Below, piece by piece: positions 36,905-46,164 of a stretch of DNA of 64,000 bases. The stretch's first letter is position 1; each line of letters begins with the position of its first letter. The position numbers and the translations under genes are program-made. Source of the DNA: Luteolibacter arcticus (lineage in GTDB: Bacteria; Verrucomicrobiota; Verrucomicrobiia; Verrucomicrobiales; Akkermansiaceae); assembly GCF_025950235.1 (NCBI RefSeq), contig NZ_JAPDDT010000001.1:248001-312000 (forward strand), in the 5' to 3' direction. The notes under the pieces are model-generated. The model ran no database searches. It was given only the letters and a program-made list of their open reading frames with translations, and had not been told where the DNA came from.

Positions 36905-38263
36905 TTACCGTCTGCCGCCCACTGCGCGACGGCGACCGCCACTGCCACTGCCCGTGGCAGCGTAGCCCTCGCCTTGGGAACGGCCTCCTCCCTGGGAACG
37001 GCCCTTACCTTGGGAGGAGCGTCCTTGCGACTGGCGCTGGCCACCGCCGGACGATCCACCATGGGGCACGCTTCCGCGGACGCCGCGTTGATAGCGTTCG
37101 ACCAGCGACTCGGCATGCCAGTGGTGATCGTTCCAGCGCGGGACGGCCATGCGGATGACCTTTTCAATCTCGCGCAGGTAGTCGAACTCGTCTTCCGAGC
37201 AGAACGACACCGAGCGACCGTCCGCACCCGCGCGGCCGGTGCGGCCGATGCGGTGGACGTAGGCTTCGGGTTCATTCGGTAGGTCATAGTTCACGACCAG
37301 TCCCACATCCTTCACGTCCACGCCGCGGGCGGCGACGTCGGTGGCGACGAGAACGGGCGTGAGGCCCTTGCGGAAACGGTCTAAGGCTTTTTCACGCTGT
37401 GCCTGCGACTTGTTGCCGTGGATGGCATCGGCATGGAAGCCGGCCTCGGTCAGGCCTTTCGCGAGCTTGTTGGCGCCATGCTTGGTGCGGCTGAAGACGA
37501 TCGTGAGCTTCGCTTCGCCCGCACCGGCCTGCTCCTTGAGCAGCACTTCCAGCAGGTGGCGTTTGTGCTCCTTCTGCACGAATGCGACCGTCTGAACGAT
37601 GCGCTCGGCGGTGGTGGTCTGCGGTTCGATGCTTACCTTGGCGGGGTTCTTCAGAATCGCCTCGGCGAGCTGGACGATGTTTGGCGCCAGCGTCGCGGAG
37701 AAGAACAGCGACTGGCGCTGCTGGGGAATCATGGCGACGATCTTCTTCACGTCGCGCAGGAAGCCCATGTCGAGCATGCGGTCCACTTCATCGAGCACGA
37801 AGAACTCGACGCCGGAGAGATCGACGTGCCGTTGCTCGATCAGGTCGAGCAAACGTCCGGGCGTGGCGACGAGGATATCGACACCGGGGCGCATGGCGGA
37901 GACCTGTGGATTCTGGCCGACGCCGCCGTAGATCAGGGTCTGGCGGAAACGGACGTGCTTGCCGTAGGTGGTGAAGCTTTTCGCCACCTGCACCGCGAGT
38001 TCGCGGGTCGGGGCGAGCACCAGCGTGCGGGCGCTCTTTGGCTTCAGCGCACGCGGCTTCTCATGCAGGGCATGGAGGATGGGCAGCGCAAAGCCGGCGG
38101 TCTTGCCGGTGCCGGTCTGGGCACATCCGAGCAGGTCGCGACCTTCCAACAGGAGGGGAATCGCTTGTGCCTGGATCGGCGAAGGAACGGTGTACTCGAG
38201 TTCGCGCAATGCGCGTTGGAGGGGCGCGGCCAACGGCAGCGCCTCGAACGTGGTCGGGGTCAT
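36905..38263 (-). CDS. DEAD-box RNA helicase (RhlE-like)
   Basis: The 452-residue protein has the Q motif (PSPIQAQAIP), motif I AQTGTGKT, PTRELA, ATPGRLLD, motif II DEVD (not the usual DEAD), motif III SAT, and helicase-C motifs VATDVAARGVD and HRIGRTGRAG. The C-terminal tail is Gly/Ser/Gln/Arg-rich (RSQGKG-like repeats) and likely binds RNA. Such helicases act in ribosome assembly or RNA turnover. The start is ATG 38263 (MTPTTFEALPL). Confidence 0.92.
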   Translation of the reverse strand: MTPTTFEALPLAAPLQRALRELEYTVPSPIQAQAIPLLLEGRDLLGCAQTGTGKTAGFALPILHALHEKPRALKPKSARTLVLAPTRELAVQVAKSFTTYGKHVRFRQTLIYGGVGQNPQVSAMRPGVDILVATPGRLLDLIEQRHVDLSGVEFFVLDEVDRMLDMGFLRDVKKIVAMIPQQRQSLFFSATLAPNIVQLAEAILKNPAKVSIEPQTTTAERIVQTVAFVQKEHKRHLLEVLLKEQAGAGEAKLTIVFSRTKHGANKLAKGLTEAGFHADAIHGNKSQAQREKALDRFRKGLTPVLVATDVAARGVDVKDVGLVVNYDLPNEPEAYVHRIGRTGRAGADGRSVSFCSEDEFDYLREIEKVIRMAVPRWNDHHWHAESLVERYQRGVRGSVPHGGSSGGGQRQSQGRSSQGKGRSQGGGRSQGEGYAATGSGSGGRRRAVGGRR

Positions 38264-38417
38264 GTGGTATGGGGGCCTGCTCGCGCGGATTCCCGGCGGC
38301 TGGCGGATTCTCGATGAGCATTCAGGTAATCCCCGAACCATCTCTCATCGATGAAGACCGGAAAAGGGTGGGAACCGTCGAATGGCTCCCGTCAGCAAAA
38401 GCTGCTGACGCGGGGAC

Positions 38418-38576
38418 TGTAGCTTGCCATTGCAGCATGGCAAGCTTCGATTGCAGCTTCGATTTTTCGGCGGTCGGAAGCTGGTGGCGGCAGGCCGCAT
38501 CGTGGGGCTCCCGAATCGAACCACGGGGATGCGGCCCGTGCCGCCAAAGTGCGACGGTCATAGACGCGACGCTACA
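38418..38576. repeat. Palindromic dispersed element, family A, copy 3
   Basis: TGTAGC at 38418 and GCTACA ending at 38576 bound the element. Inside are a perfect hairpin GCTTGCCAT-TGCAGC-ATGGCAAGC (38422-38445) and the shared blocks GGCCGCATCGTGG, GGGATGCGGCCCGTGCCGCC and AAGTGCGACGGTC. It ends four bases from the stop of the metallopeptidase gene. The remaining bases 38264-38417 between it and the helicase start hold a CCCGTCAGC...GCTGACGCGGG hairpin (about 38388-38415) and no gene. Confidence 0.8.
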
Positions 38577-38579
38577 TTG

Positions 38580-39926
38580 TTAGCGCTTCCCGTCTTCGAC
38601 GGCCTTCTTCCACTCGTCGCCGAGTTCCTGCACGGTTTTGCCGGTCCAGTCCTTCCACAGCTTCTCCTCGTATTTCCCTTCGCGGGCGGCGGCGTTGAGC
38701 TTCTGGAGCAGATCCTTGTCCTTCTCCTTGATGACCCAGTCGAGGAAGTTGGCGGTGGTACGGTAGCTGGCATCGTACTTCGCCTGCCGGACATCGCGAA
38801 CGTGGGCACCCTTGCTCTCCGGCTCGAAGAGGAACCAGCGGATGTAGTCGCAGATGCCTTCGGTGATCCATCCCGGGGTGTCCTTCGGCTGGCGATTGGT
38901 CATGCGGGCGCGCCAGTAGTTCTGCACCACGTGGCCCATCTCGTGGACCGCGCAGCCCTTGGTCTCGTTTTTCTCGTTCTTGAGCTGGCCGGTGTACCAC
39001 GGTGCGCTGAGGGCGATGCGATTGCCCGCGGCGTAGGCAGGGGTGCCGCCCATGTCATCGCGGTATTCGAAGGTCACCTGGTCCGGGGCGCGGTAGCCGT
39101 CGCTCGGCAGCATGGCGACGAGCTTGGGATACCACTCCTCGATGACTGGCAGCAGTTCCTTCTCGCTCCACTCGGTCAGCGCCGGTGCCTTGGTGCTGTC
39201 GATGGTGTAGCGGAACTTCCCGTCCTTGGACTTGAATTGCTTCACGATCTTCTCGAGCGGCTTGATCCGCTGGACTTCCGATTGCTTGGCATTGAGCACG
39301 TCGATCTCGCTGAAGAAGGTATTGGTGAAGCCGTTGTCGGAGGTCTTGGAGATGTCGAAAAGCAGATGGCGGAACTCGCCGAGTGGCTTGCCGTTCTTGT
39401 TGGCAACCTGGGCCGCATGCTGGCCGCCACCATCGCCGGTCTTCGGGCGGGTATCGACCTCGGCGACGAGTTCCCAGCCGCAGGTCTTCGGATCGGTGCC
39501 GCGTTTGGGAGTGGCGTTGAAGTCCTTCGCGGTCCCGTCGGCGGCATAGAGCTTGTAAACCTGAGGGCCGCGGCCCTCGCGATGCCATGAGTAGGTGGCC
39601 ACTCCCTTCACGGAGATGAGGCTGCCGAGATCGAGGCCGATCCGCCCGCCATCTCCAGCGAAGAAGAAATTGGCCGATGGCTGATCTTCTCCGGCCGGCA
39701 CCTTGCCATCACCGAGAACGGCCAGGGCGGGGCTGTTTCCGTCCTTTTCGCCATCGATGAGGGAGAAGGTTGCCTTCGCCGCGGCGTCGTCGAGCGCGGG
39801 AGGAAGCACCGGATCGAGCTTGAAGCCGGCATCCGAGGGGCCAAAACCCTTGGTCACTTCGGCGGCGGCCAGCAGGGTGGGGGAGGCCGCGATCAGGGCG
39901 GCGCAGGCGAGGATAGTGGGCTTCAC
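38580..39926 (-). CDS. Secreted basic-secretory-protein (BSP) family metallopeptidase
   Basis: The 448-residue protein has a signal peptide (ILACAALIAASPTLLAAA). A jelly-roll-like N-terminal region (GGRIGLDLGSLISVKGVATYSWH) could bind carbohydrate. The C-terminal BSP domain carries the zinc motif HEMGHVVQ, followed by PGWITEGICDYIRWF. Plant and bacterial BSP-family proteins are putative peptidases. The gene stands alone; the protein is probably exported to periplasm or medium. Confidence 0.87.
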   Translation of the reverse strand: MKPTILACAALIAASPTLLAAAEVTKGFGPSDAGFKLDPVLPPALDDAAAKATFSLIDGEKDGNSPALAVLGDGKVPAGEDQPSANFFFAGDGGRIGLDLGSLISVKGVATYSWHREGRGPQVYKLYAADGTAKDFNATPKRGTDPKTCGWELVAEVDTRPKTGDGGGQHAAQVANKNGKPLGEFRHLLFDISKTSDNGFTNTFFSEIDVLNAKQSEVQRIKPLEKIVKQFKSKDGKFRYTIDSTKAPALTEWSEKELLPVIEEWYPKLVAMLPSDGYRAPDQVTFEYRDDMGGTPAYAAGNRIALSAPWYTGQLKNEKNETKGCAVHEMGHVVQNYWRARMTNRQPKDTPGWITEGICDYIRWFLFEPESKGAHVRDVRQAKYDASYRTTANFLDWVIKEKDKDLLQKLNAAAREGKYEEKLWKDWTGKTVQELGDEWKKAVEDGKR

Positions 39927-39986
39927 GAGTTACTTACGACCGGAAGTGGCAAAGGTTTAGTGGCCAACCGTGTTCCCACCCGATTT

Positions 39987-40437
39987 TTACGTTCCCGCCA
40001 GATCCCGCAGCGCCAGCACCGTCCGCCAATTCCTAGTGGTTGCCCTTACTCCCAGCGCTCTTTCGAACCACATGTTGTTGAGCTTGGTCCGGCCGTAGCG
40101 GTGCGGGCAGTGGAGCAGAACTACCCCTTTGGAGAGAACGGCTCGCTCTCCCTCCGCGGCGGGGAGCTTGAGCGCATCGAAGCTCGATTTCGGCGGCCGT
40201 CAGGACCAGCACCGGGACCTTGTAGCCGAAATCGCGGGTGATGACCGCCTCGATCTCCGTGGCGAGCTTGGCGGGCGATGATGACTTCTTCGTCCGGAAA
40301 ACCACATTGCCGCTCTGCAGGTAGGTCTGGACGTCGGCGAGCCCGAGTTCCGAAAGGCTGGCTTTCAGTTTGGCCATCGGGACGGGATTCTTCCCCGAGA
40401 CATTGATGCCGCGGAGGAGGGCGAGGTAGGTTTTCAC
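39987..40437 (-). pseudogene. DUF1697 family gene, decayed by internal deletion and frameshift
   Basis: The 5' part reads as a normal DUF1697 start (YLALLRGINVSGKNPVPMA, TYLQSGNVVFRT, GYKVPVLVLTAAEIE). About 30-45 residues usual in the family (the NPF...VAFL region) are then missing. The remainder continues in a different frame: FDALKLPAAEGE, then CPHRYGRTKLNNMWFERALG and ATTRNWRTVLALRDLAG to a TAA at 39987. The original frame stops earlier at 40033. The start GTG 40437 overlaps the upstream gene's stop (GTGA), showing the old operon arrangement. Confidence 0.8.
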
Positions 40438-40772
40438 GCGGGAGCGAAGTAGCCGATCGCGAATAGGATCGCCAGCAACAGCAGGAATACCATGGCGACC
40501 ACCGAACCGGTCGTCCTGTAAATCCGGACCGCCCCACAATCGTGACAATGTTCGCGTCTTTTCGAAAAAGCGGTGCGGATCAGGAGGAACACCCATCCGA
40601 AGAGGAGGAACGCCAGGATGCTCGGCTTGCGGCGCAGGGCTTCCTCGCCGGAGGTATGAGTGCTCCCGCATTTCTCGCAGCGGTGTCCCACCTTCACCCC
40701 GGTGATGGCGTCGTTTTCACGATCCTCCGCCGGTGGAGAGGATGGGGCTGCTGGCGGCGAGTAGGGGTTCAC
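40434..40772 (-). CDS. Small zinc-ribbon-like membrane protein
   Basis: The 112-residue protein has two CxxC pairs (CEKCGS near residue 32 and CHDCGA near 76) flanking a membrane helix (ILAFLLFGWVFLLI). A second helix lies near the C-terminus (VVAMVFLLLLAILFAIGYF). The two Cys pairs could form one zinc ribbon. Function unknown. It precedes the DUF1697 remnant with a GTGA overlap. Confidence 0.65.
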   Translation of the reverse strand: MNPYSPPAAPSSPPAEDRENDAITGVKVGHRCEKCGSTHTSGEEALRRKPSILAFLLFGWVFLLIRTAFSKRREHCHDCGAVRIYRTTGSVVAMVFLLLLAILFAIGYFAPA

Positions 40773-40848
40773 GGGTTCCCCGGATTAGACGGATTTTCCG
40801 CTTCCCCGCAAGCTTCTGTCGCCATCTGGCTCAGCGACGGATTTGTCG

Positions 40849-41181
40849 CTAGGGAAAGTAACGAGCACACTTCGATTCAAGCAGCTTCACCAGTGCCGGG
40901 TCCATGAAGTCGAAGTCGTCGGGGACGCCGAGTACCACCACTTTCTTCCCTTTGAGATGAGGGCCAAAGTCGCGATTGAGCCGGGTGCGATGGATTGCTT
41001 CCATCACCAGGATGAGGTCCGCCCACTCGATCTGTTCCGGGCTCAAGATGACTTCCGCGTCAGGACTCAGCCCCGCGGAATCCGTTTCAACTCCGGCCCG
41101 GGAGAAAATGACCTCGGCGGTCGGGCTGCGCAGGCGGTTGCGTGAGCAGAGAAACAGGAGGCGCTGCGGCGTTGGGTTCAC
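40849..41181 (-). CDS. Low-molecular-weight protein tyrosine phosphatase-like protein
   Basis: The 110-residue protein begins LLFLCSRNRLRSPTAE, in which Cys12 to Arg18 gives the CX5R phosphatase loop. IEWADLILVMEAIHRTRL follows, and the end segment VPDDFDFMDPALVKLL supplies the general-acid Asp region. It belongs to the short, single-domain subgroup (about 105-110 residues) seen widely in bacteria. Its substrate is unknown. Confidence 0.88.
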   Translation of the reverse strand: MNPTPQRLLFLCSRNRLRSPTAEVIFSRAGVETDSAGLSPDAEVILSPEQIEWADLILVMEAIHRTRLNRDFGPHLKGKKVVVLGVPDDFDFMDPALVKLLESKCARYFP

Positions 41182-41228
41182 GGAAGAGACCCCGACAGGG
41201 TGACCGGCCCGGCGCAGGTTGCAAGGGA

Positions 41229-41253
41229 GGTGAAGGAGGGATTGTCCTTCACC
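41229..41253. promoter_or_regulatory. Hairpin in the divergent intergenic region
   Basis: GGTGAAGGA (41229-41237) and TCCTTCACC (41245-41253) are perfect complements lying 29 bases before the hydrolase start. It resembles the hairpin at 21596-21626. It could be a terminator relic or an mRNA leader hairpin. Confidence 0.35.
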
Positions 41254-41282
41254 CCCTCACGGTGTCGAACCAAGGTCGGTGT

Positions 41283-42023
41283 ATGGCCACGCTGACCGAA
41301 GCCCATACCGACCTCACCACTTCCCGCGGTCTCATGCGGGTGCACACGTTCACCCCGACCGGCAGCGGGAAGCATCCCGCGGTGATCTTTTTCTCGGAGA
41401 TCTTCCAGGTGACCGGGCCGATTCGCCGGATGGCTGCGGCCTTGGCGGGTGAGGGGTATCTGGTCGCGGTACCGGAGGTTTATCACGAGTTCGAGCCACT
41501 GGGCTGTGTGCTCGCCTACGATCAAGCGGGCTCCGACCGTGGCAATGAGCTGAAATTCACCAAGGAGCTGGCTTCCTACGACGAGGATGTGGACGTGCTG
41601 GTGAAATGGCTGCAAGGCCACGAGTCATGCACCGGCAAAATTGGCAGCCACGGCGTCTGCCTCGGCGGCCATCTCTCGCTGCGCGCCGGCTTCCATGACG
41701 GCATTTCGGCGGTGGCATGCTTCTACCCCACCGACGTCCACTCGGCCACGCTCGGAGCGGGAAAGAATGACGACACGTTGAAGCGGATCGGTGAACTGGA
41801 GGCCCGGATGCTTTTCGTCTGGGGCCGCCAGGATCCGCACATCCCGCAGGAGGGCCGGGAGCTGATCCATGGGCGCTTGGAGGAAGCCGGCCGCGAATTC
41901 GAGTGGCATGAGTTCAACGCCGCGCATGCCTTTCTGCGTGACGAAGGTGCGCGTTACAATCCGGCCTTGGCGCGGGTGTGCATGGCGCTCCTGCTGCGGT
42001 TTCTCGGAGAATCCTTGGAATGA
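41283..42023 (+). CDS. Dienelactone hydrolase family protein
   Basis: The 246-residue alpha/beta hydrolase has the dienelactone hydrolase triad: nucleophilic Cys in GVCLGGH, Asp in VWGRQDPHIP and His in NAAHAFLRD. The N-terminus (LMRVHTFTPTG, HPAVIFFSEIFQ) fits DLH proteins with an ester-hydrolysing role in ring-cleavage pathways or general esterase activity. Start ATG 41283 (MATLTEAHTDL). Confidence 0.9.
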   Translation: MATLTEAHTDLTTSRGLMRVHTFTPTGSGKHPAVIFFSEIFQVTGPIRRMAAALAGEGYLVAVPEVYHEFEPLGCVLAYDQAGSDRGNELKFTKELASYDEDVDVLVKWLQGHESCTGKIGSHGVCLGGHLSLRAGFHDGISAVACFYPTDVHSATLGAGKNDDTLKRIGELEARMLFVWGRQDPHIPQEGRELIHGRLEEAGREFEWHEFNAAHAFLRDEGARYNPALARVCMALLLRFLGESLE

Positions 42024-42188
42024 CGGTCCTCAGCGGCCCTGAATCCTGCGTGATTTTCCGCAAAAATTGCGCCTGAGGTTTTTATTGCGGGCTCTGAAAT
42101 CCGGGGCTTATCCTCGCGGCCCGCCGTCGCGTCCGTTCTAGCAGGGTGCCGGAATGAATCGCTCGGCGGCCTTTCGCACATCGAGCAA

Positions 42189-45100
42189 ATGAATCCGGAC
42201 AGAGCGACGCTGAATTTCCTGAATAGCTTCCCCGAGGAAGCCCGCAAACGCGGCGAACGCCTCCAGAAGGACGGCGCCGTCACCCAGATTTTCGGCAACC
42301 ACCTCTTCATCCAGGGCCGGGTCGAAGATGAGACCGGCACCTTCCGCACCAGCTTGCGCCTGCAAGGGAACCGCTGGTTCGGCTCCTGCACCGCCGAAGA
42401 CGAGCTGATCGCCGCCGCGTGCCAGTACGCGACGATGATGGAGCGGATGCACCGCGGCGAGGACCTGCCGGAGTCGCCGAATGAATTCGACGACACCCCG
42501 GTGCTCGACATCATCGAGGAGAAGCTGGGCCGCGAGCTGGACGACAAGGAGGCGGACTTCGTCTCCAAGATCGAGAAGCGCTACCGCCGCTACGTGATCG
42601 AGGGCGAGCTGCACGACCACGACATGGTCCGGATCACGCCGCGTTGGGAAATCACCACCTACGAGCCGCTCGAGCTGTGGCCGATGCCGCCGGGTGACAT
42701 CCTGGAATTCTGGAACTACCTCGCCTACGCCTTTTACAAGAAGAAGCTCCCTTACCCGGACTTCATGAACGTGATCACCGATTTGGCGCACGTTCAGAAG
42801 AAGATGGCGGATTGGGAGCAGGAGCGCGAGGTCGCGTCCTGGTACGATCGCATCGAGCAGGTCAACGAGCGCCCACCGCAGGAACCGCCGATCGAGGTGG
42901 CCTTCCGCCTGGTCGCGACGATCAACGAAGCCCGACTCGAGGTGAAGGAAGGCGTCAACGGCCTCTGGACCCAGATTCGCGAGAAGGGCGACATCGAGCG
43001 CCTGGTCACGATGCACCATCAGGCCGCGTTGCGTATGGATGCCTCCAGCCAGGTGCTGTGGGAGCATTTCCTCGCCTACTACCGCGACCATAGCGACATC
43101 ACCTTCGACTTCGACCAAGAGGAAGCGTGCCGCTTCATGAACCGTGTGTTCCGCCAGCCGGCCTTGAAAGGCTATCTGGTGAACCTGGACGAACGCGAGT
43201 TCAAGGTCGTGACCGAGGCCCTCAAGTGGGTCTGCGAAGACGACCCCTACGATCCTAGCAGCTTCGCCCTGCAACTCGTGACGGACAGTGGTGAGAACGT
43301 CTCCCACTCCGTGCGCATGCTGCCGGGCCGCAAGGAGCTCTATCAGTCCGATGAAACGGTGTTCCCCGGTCCGCCGCGCTGGCTGGAGGAGACGGAAGTG
43401 ATGCCGCGCTACCTCATCCCGAAGCGGGTGATCGACTCGCTGGAAGGCGTGGAATTCCTCCGCAAGATCGGCGCCTCCCTGCCGGAATCGCTGAAGAAGC
43501 GCGTGGTGGATCTGGAGCTGAAGCCGAAGTTCGAGATGAAGCTCGTCGCCGGCCTGACGGCCGCGGAAACCGAGCACCTCGTCATCGATGTGACGGCGAT
43601 CGAGTCCAAGGAACGCCGCACCGAGCGCCTGACCAAGGAAGGCTGGGAACTCGTCGAGCAATCCGCGCTCAAGGGCAAGCAGCTGCTGCGCTTCGCTCGC
43701 GAAGAACTTTATCCGGTGCCGTCCCTCCTCGATGAGATGGGCCTCACCTACGACGAGAAGCTCCTCTCCTTCAAATCCCGCATCACCAAGCAATTCCCGG
43801 AGAAATTCGCGGAGTGGATCAAGGCAATGCCGGAGTCGGTGGAGCTCGATATCGACCTCCGCCTGAAGTCGATCCTTAACGATCCGGTCACTGCGGCAGT
43901 CCGCTTCGAGGTGATCAACCAGGAGATCGACTGGTTCGACCTGCGCATCGTGATCGATGTGGAAGGCGTCAATCTTTCCAAGGCGCAGATCCGCCAGCTC
44001 GTCGCCGCACGCGGTGGCTACGTCCGCATGGATGACGGCTCGTGGATGCGGCTGGAGATCAAGCTCGATGCCGACCAGCGCGAGGCGGTCACCCGCCTGG
44101 GTCTCGATCCCTTCGACCTTTCCGGCGAAACGCACCGCATGCACGCGTTGCAGCTCGCCGACCCGAAGGCGGCCGATGTTTTCGACCCGAAGGCGTGGAA
44201 GCGCATCAAGGACCGTGCCGGCGACATCCAGATCGAGGTGATGCCGGATGTCCCCGACAAGCTGAATGCGACGCTGCGTCCGTATCAGGTCGATGGCTTC
44301 CGATTCCTCGCCTACCTCGCGACCAACAACTTCGGAGGCATCCTCGCCGACGACATGGGTCTCGGTAAGACGATCCAGTCGCTGACCTACGTGCTCTGGC
44401 TGATGGAAGAGGCCGAGAAGAACAAAGAAGCTCACCGCCCGGTGCTGGTGGTCTGTCCGAAGTCCGTCCTGGACGTGTGGGCGAGCGAGGCCGTGAAGTT
44501 CGCTCCCGGTGTCCGCGTGAAAGTCCTTCGCAACCGCGAGGACCTCAACGTCAAGGAGACCCAGGAGGACATCGACATGCTGGTGCTGAACTACGCCCAG
44601 CTCCGCGTCTGTGGCGACCTGCTCAACGAGATCAAGTGGCTGACCACGATCCTCGACGAAGGCCAGCAGATCAAGAACCCGGACTCGAAGGCCGCCAAGT
44701 GTGCCCGCGAGCTGGATTCCGCGAACCGCCTGGTCCTCACCGGTACGCCGATTGAGAACCGCCTGCTCGACATGTGGTCGTTGATGGCCTTCGCGATGCC
44801 CGGCGTGCTTGGCAGCCGCGCTTACTTCAAGAAGCGCTTCGACAAGCGGAAGGATCCGCTGTCGCAGAACCGTCTGGCCGCCCGCCTGCGTCCGTTCCTG
44901 CTCCGTCGCACCAAGTTGCAGGTGGCCCAGGACCTGCCGCCGCGGACGGAAGAGGAGGTCTACTCCAAGATGGAGAACATCCAGCAGGAGCTCTACAAGG
45001 CGGAGCTCAAGCGCATCCAGAAGGCCCTGCTCGGTCTCGACTCGGATGAAGCGGTGAAGAAGAACTCCTTCGCCATTCTCCAAGGCCTGATGCGTCTTCG

Positions 45101-45683
45101 CCAGATCTGCTGTCACCCCGGCCTGATCGATCCGAAGTACCTCAAGGAAGAGTCCGCCAAGATGGAGTCGCTCTTCTACCTCCTGGACCAGCTCCACGAG
45201 GAAGGCCACAAAGTACTAGTGTTCTCGCAGTTCGTCTCGATGCTCGACCTGATCAAGGCGCGCCTCGAACTCGAAGCCCGTCCGTTCCACTACCTCACCG
45301 GCCAGACCAAGGACCGCAAGGGCGAGATCGAACGCTTCCAGACGACGAAGGATCCGTCCGTCTTCATGCTCTCGCTGAAGGCCGGTGGCGCCGGTCTGAA
45401 CCTGACTTCGGCCTCCTACGTCATCCTCTACGATCCGTGGTGGAACCCGGCGGTGGAAAACCAAGCCATCGACCGAACCCACCGTATCGGTCAGAAGAAC
45501 AAGGTCATCGCGTATCGTCTGCTTACCCGCGACACCGTGGAAGAGAAGATCCGCATCCTGCAGCACCAGAAGACCCAGCTCGTGACGAACGTGCTCGGCG
45601 ACGAAGGCTTCGCCTCGAACCTCGGACTGGAAGACCTGCAGTTCATCCTCAACCACGGCGGCGAGGACGAGGAGAACGGCTGA
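42189..45683 (+). CDS. Large SNF2-family DNA-dependent ATPase/helicase
   Basis: The 1164-residue protein has an N-terminal half with a SWIM-like start (TQIFGNHLFIQGRVEDE) and mostly helical sequence. From about residue 690 comes the Snf2 ATPase: RPYQVDGFRFLAYL, motif I ADDMGLGKT (720-728), motif II DEGQ (DEAH/DEGH in most), LTGTPIENRLLDMWSLM, VLVFSQFVSMLDL, LSLKAGGAGLNLT and motif VI DRTHRIGQ. Such bacterial Snf2 proteins (RapA/HepA relatives) remodel protein-DNA complexes or act in transcription recycling or repair. It is followed by a strong terminator and sits alone. Confidence 0.92.
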   Translation: MNPDRATLNFLNSFPEEARKRGERLQKDGAVTQIFGNHLFIQGRVEDETGTFRTSLRLQGNRWFGSCTAEDELIAAACQYATMMERMHRGEDLPESPNEFDDTPVLDIIEEKLGRELDDKEADFVSKIEKRYRRYVIEGELHDHDMVRITPRWEITTYEPLELWPMPPGDILEFWNYLAYAFYKKKLPYPDFMNVITDLAHVQKKMADWEQEREVASWYDRIEQVNERPPQEPPIEVAFRLVATINEARLEVKEGVNGLWTQIREKGDIERLVTMHHQAALRMDASSQVLWEHFLAYYRDHSDITFDFDQEEACRFMNRVFRQPALKGYLVNLDEREFKVVTEALKWVCEDDPYDPSSFALQLVTDSGENVSHSVRMLPGRKELYQSDETVFPGPPRWLEETEVMPRYLIPKRVIDSLEGVEFLRKIGASLPESLKKRVVDLELKPKFEMKLVAGLTAAETEHLVIDVTAIESKERRTERLTKEGWELVEQSALKGKQLLRFAREELYPVPSLLDEMGLTYDEKLLSFKSRITKQFPEKFAEWIKAMPESVELDIDLRLKSILNDPVTAAVRFEVINQEIDWFDLRIVIDVEGVNLSKAQIRQLVAARGGYVRMDDGSWMRLEIKLDADQREAVTRLGLDPFDLSGETHRMHALQLADPKAADVFDPKAWKRIKDRAGDIQIEVMPDVPDKLNATLRPYQVDGFRFLAYLATNNFGGILADDMGLGKTIQSLTYVLWLMEEAEKNKEAHRPVLVVCPKSVLDVWASEAVKFAPGVRVKVLRNREDLNVKETQEDIDMLVLNYAQLRVCGDLLNEIKWLTTILDEGQQIKNPDSKAAKCARELDSANRLVLTGTPIENRLLDMWSLMAFAMPGVLGSRAYFKKRFDKRKDPLSQNRLAARLRPFLLRRTKLQVAQDLPPRTEEEVYSKMENIQQELYKAELKRIQKALLGLDSDEAVKKNSFAILQGLMRLRQICCHPGLIDPKYLKEESAKMESLFYLLDQLHEEGHKVLVFSQFVSMLDLIKARLELEARPFHYLTGQTKDRKGEIERFQTTKDPSVFMLSLKAGGAGLNLTSASYVILYDPWWNPAVENQAIDRTHRIGQKNKVIAYRLLTRDTVEEKIRILQHQKTQLVTNVLGDEGFASNLGLEDLQFILNHGGEDEENG

Positions 45684-45713
45684 TCACCATCAGCAAACCA
45701 AGCATCTCACAGG

Positions 45714-45740
45714 GGGCGGACCGCAAGGTCCGCCCTTTCT
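45714..45740 (+). terminator. Rho-independent terminator after the SNF2 gene
   Basis: GGGCGGACC, loop GCAA, GGTCCGCCC (45714-45735) followed by TTTCT. Confidence 0.85.
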
Positions 45741-45766
45741 GCGTGTTTCAGAATCCACGAGCCCGG

Positions 45767-46045
45767 TCAGCGGAATTTCTTGAAGACCGCTCGCTGCGTG
45801 GCGTCCGGACCGGGGAGCTGGTTGCGATAGAAGGTGAAGGAATTCACGGCCGAGAGCTGACCATCATTCTTGCTCGCGGAGCCGACCCATGCCCCGTCCG
45901 GAAGGCTGCCGACCTTGCGCTTCACGAAGTCCACATGCGAGAGACCGAAGTCCGGCGTGTAGTGGGTGACCTCCTCACCTTGGACGATGATGAGGAAGTA
46001 GTAGCCTTCGCGGATCGGGATGCGGGAGTCTTCGGACGGGAGCAT
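45767..46045 (-). CDS. Hypothetical protein
   Basis: A soluble protein of about 92 residues starting MLPSEDSRIPIREGYYFLI, with YTPDFGLSHVDFVKRK and WVGSASKNDGQLSAVNSFTFYR. No family recognised. The longer open frame to 46159 begins in Arg/Pro-rich sequence, so I start at ATG 46045. It lies convergent to the SNF2 terminator and divergent from the hydrolase. Confidence 0.5.
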   Translation of the reverse strand: MLPSEDSRIPIREGYYFLIIVQGEEVTHYTPDFGLSHVDFVKRKVGSLPDGAWVGSASKNDGQLSAVNSFTFYRNQLPGPDATQRAVFKKFR

Positions 46046-46164
46046 ATCCGGCGGAGATAAGCACGGGCGACGGCCACGCAAGGGTTTTCTAGCAGCACTC
46101 GGCCACCCCGCGGCTTTGGCATCGCGCGCAACCCAACGGGGATGGGCGGGTTGACTCATCCATC

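Noticed and set aside
42138..45209. A 1023-codon open frame on the minus strand opposite the SNF2 gene
   Set aside because: It is the antisense shadow of a high-GC gene with strong third-position bias; its product is rich in His, Leu, Arg and Asp repeats without any fold, while the plus strand encodes full helicase motifs.
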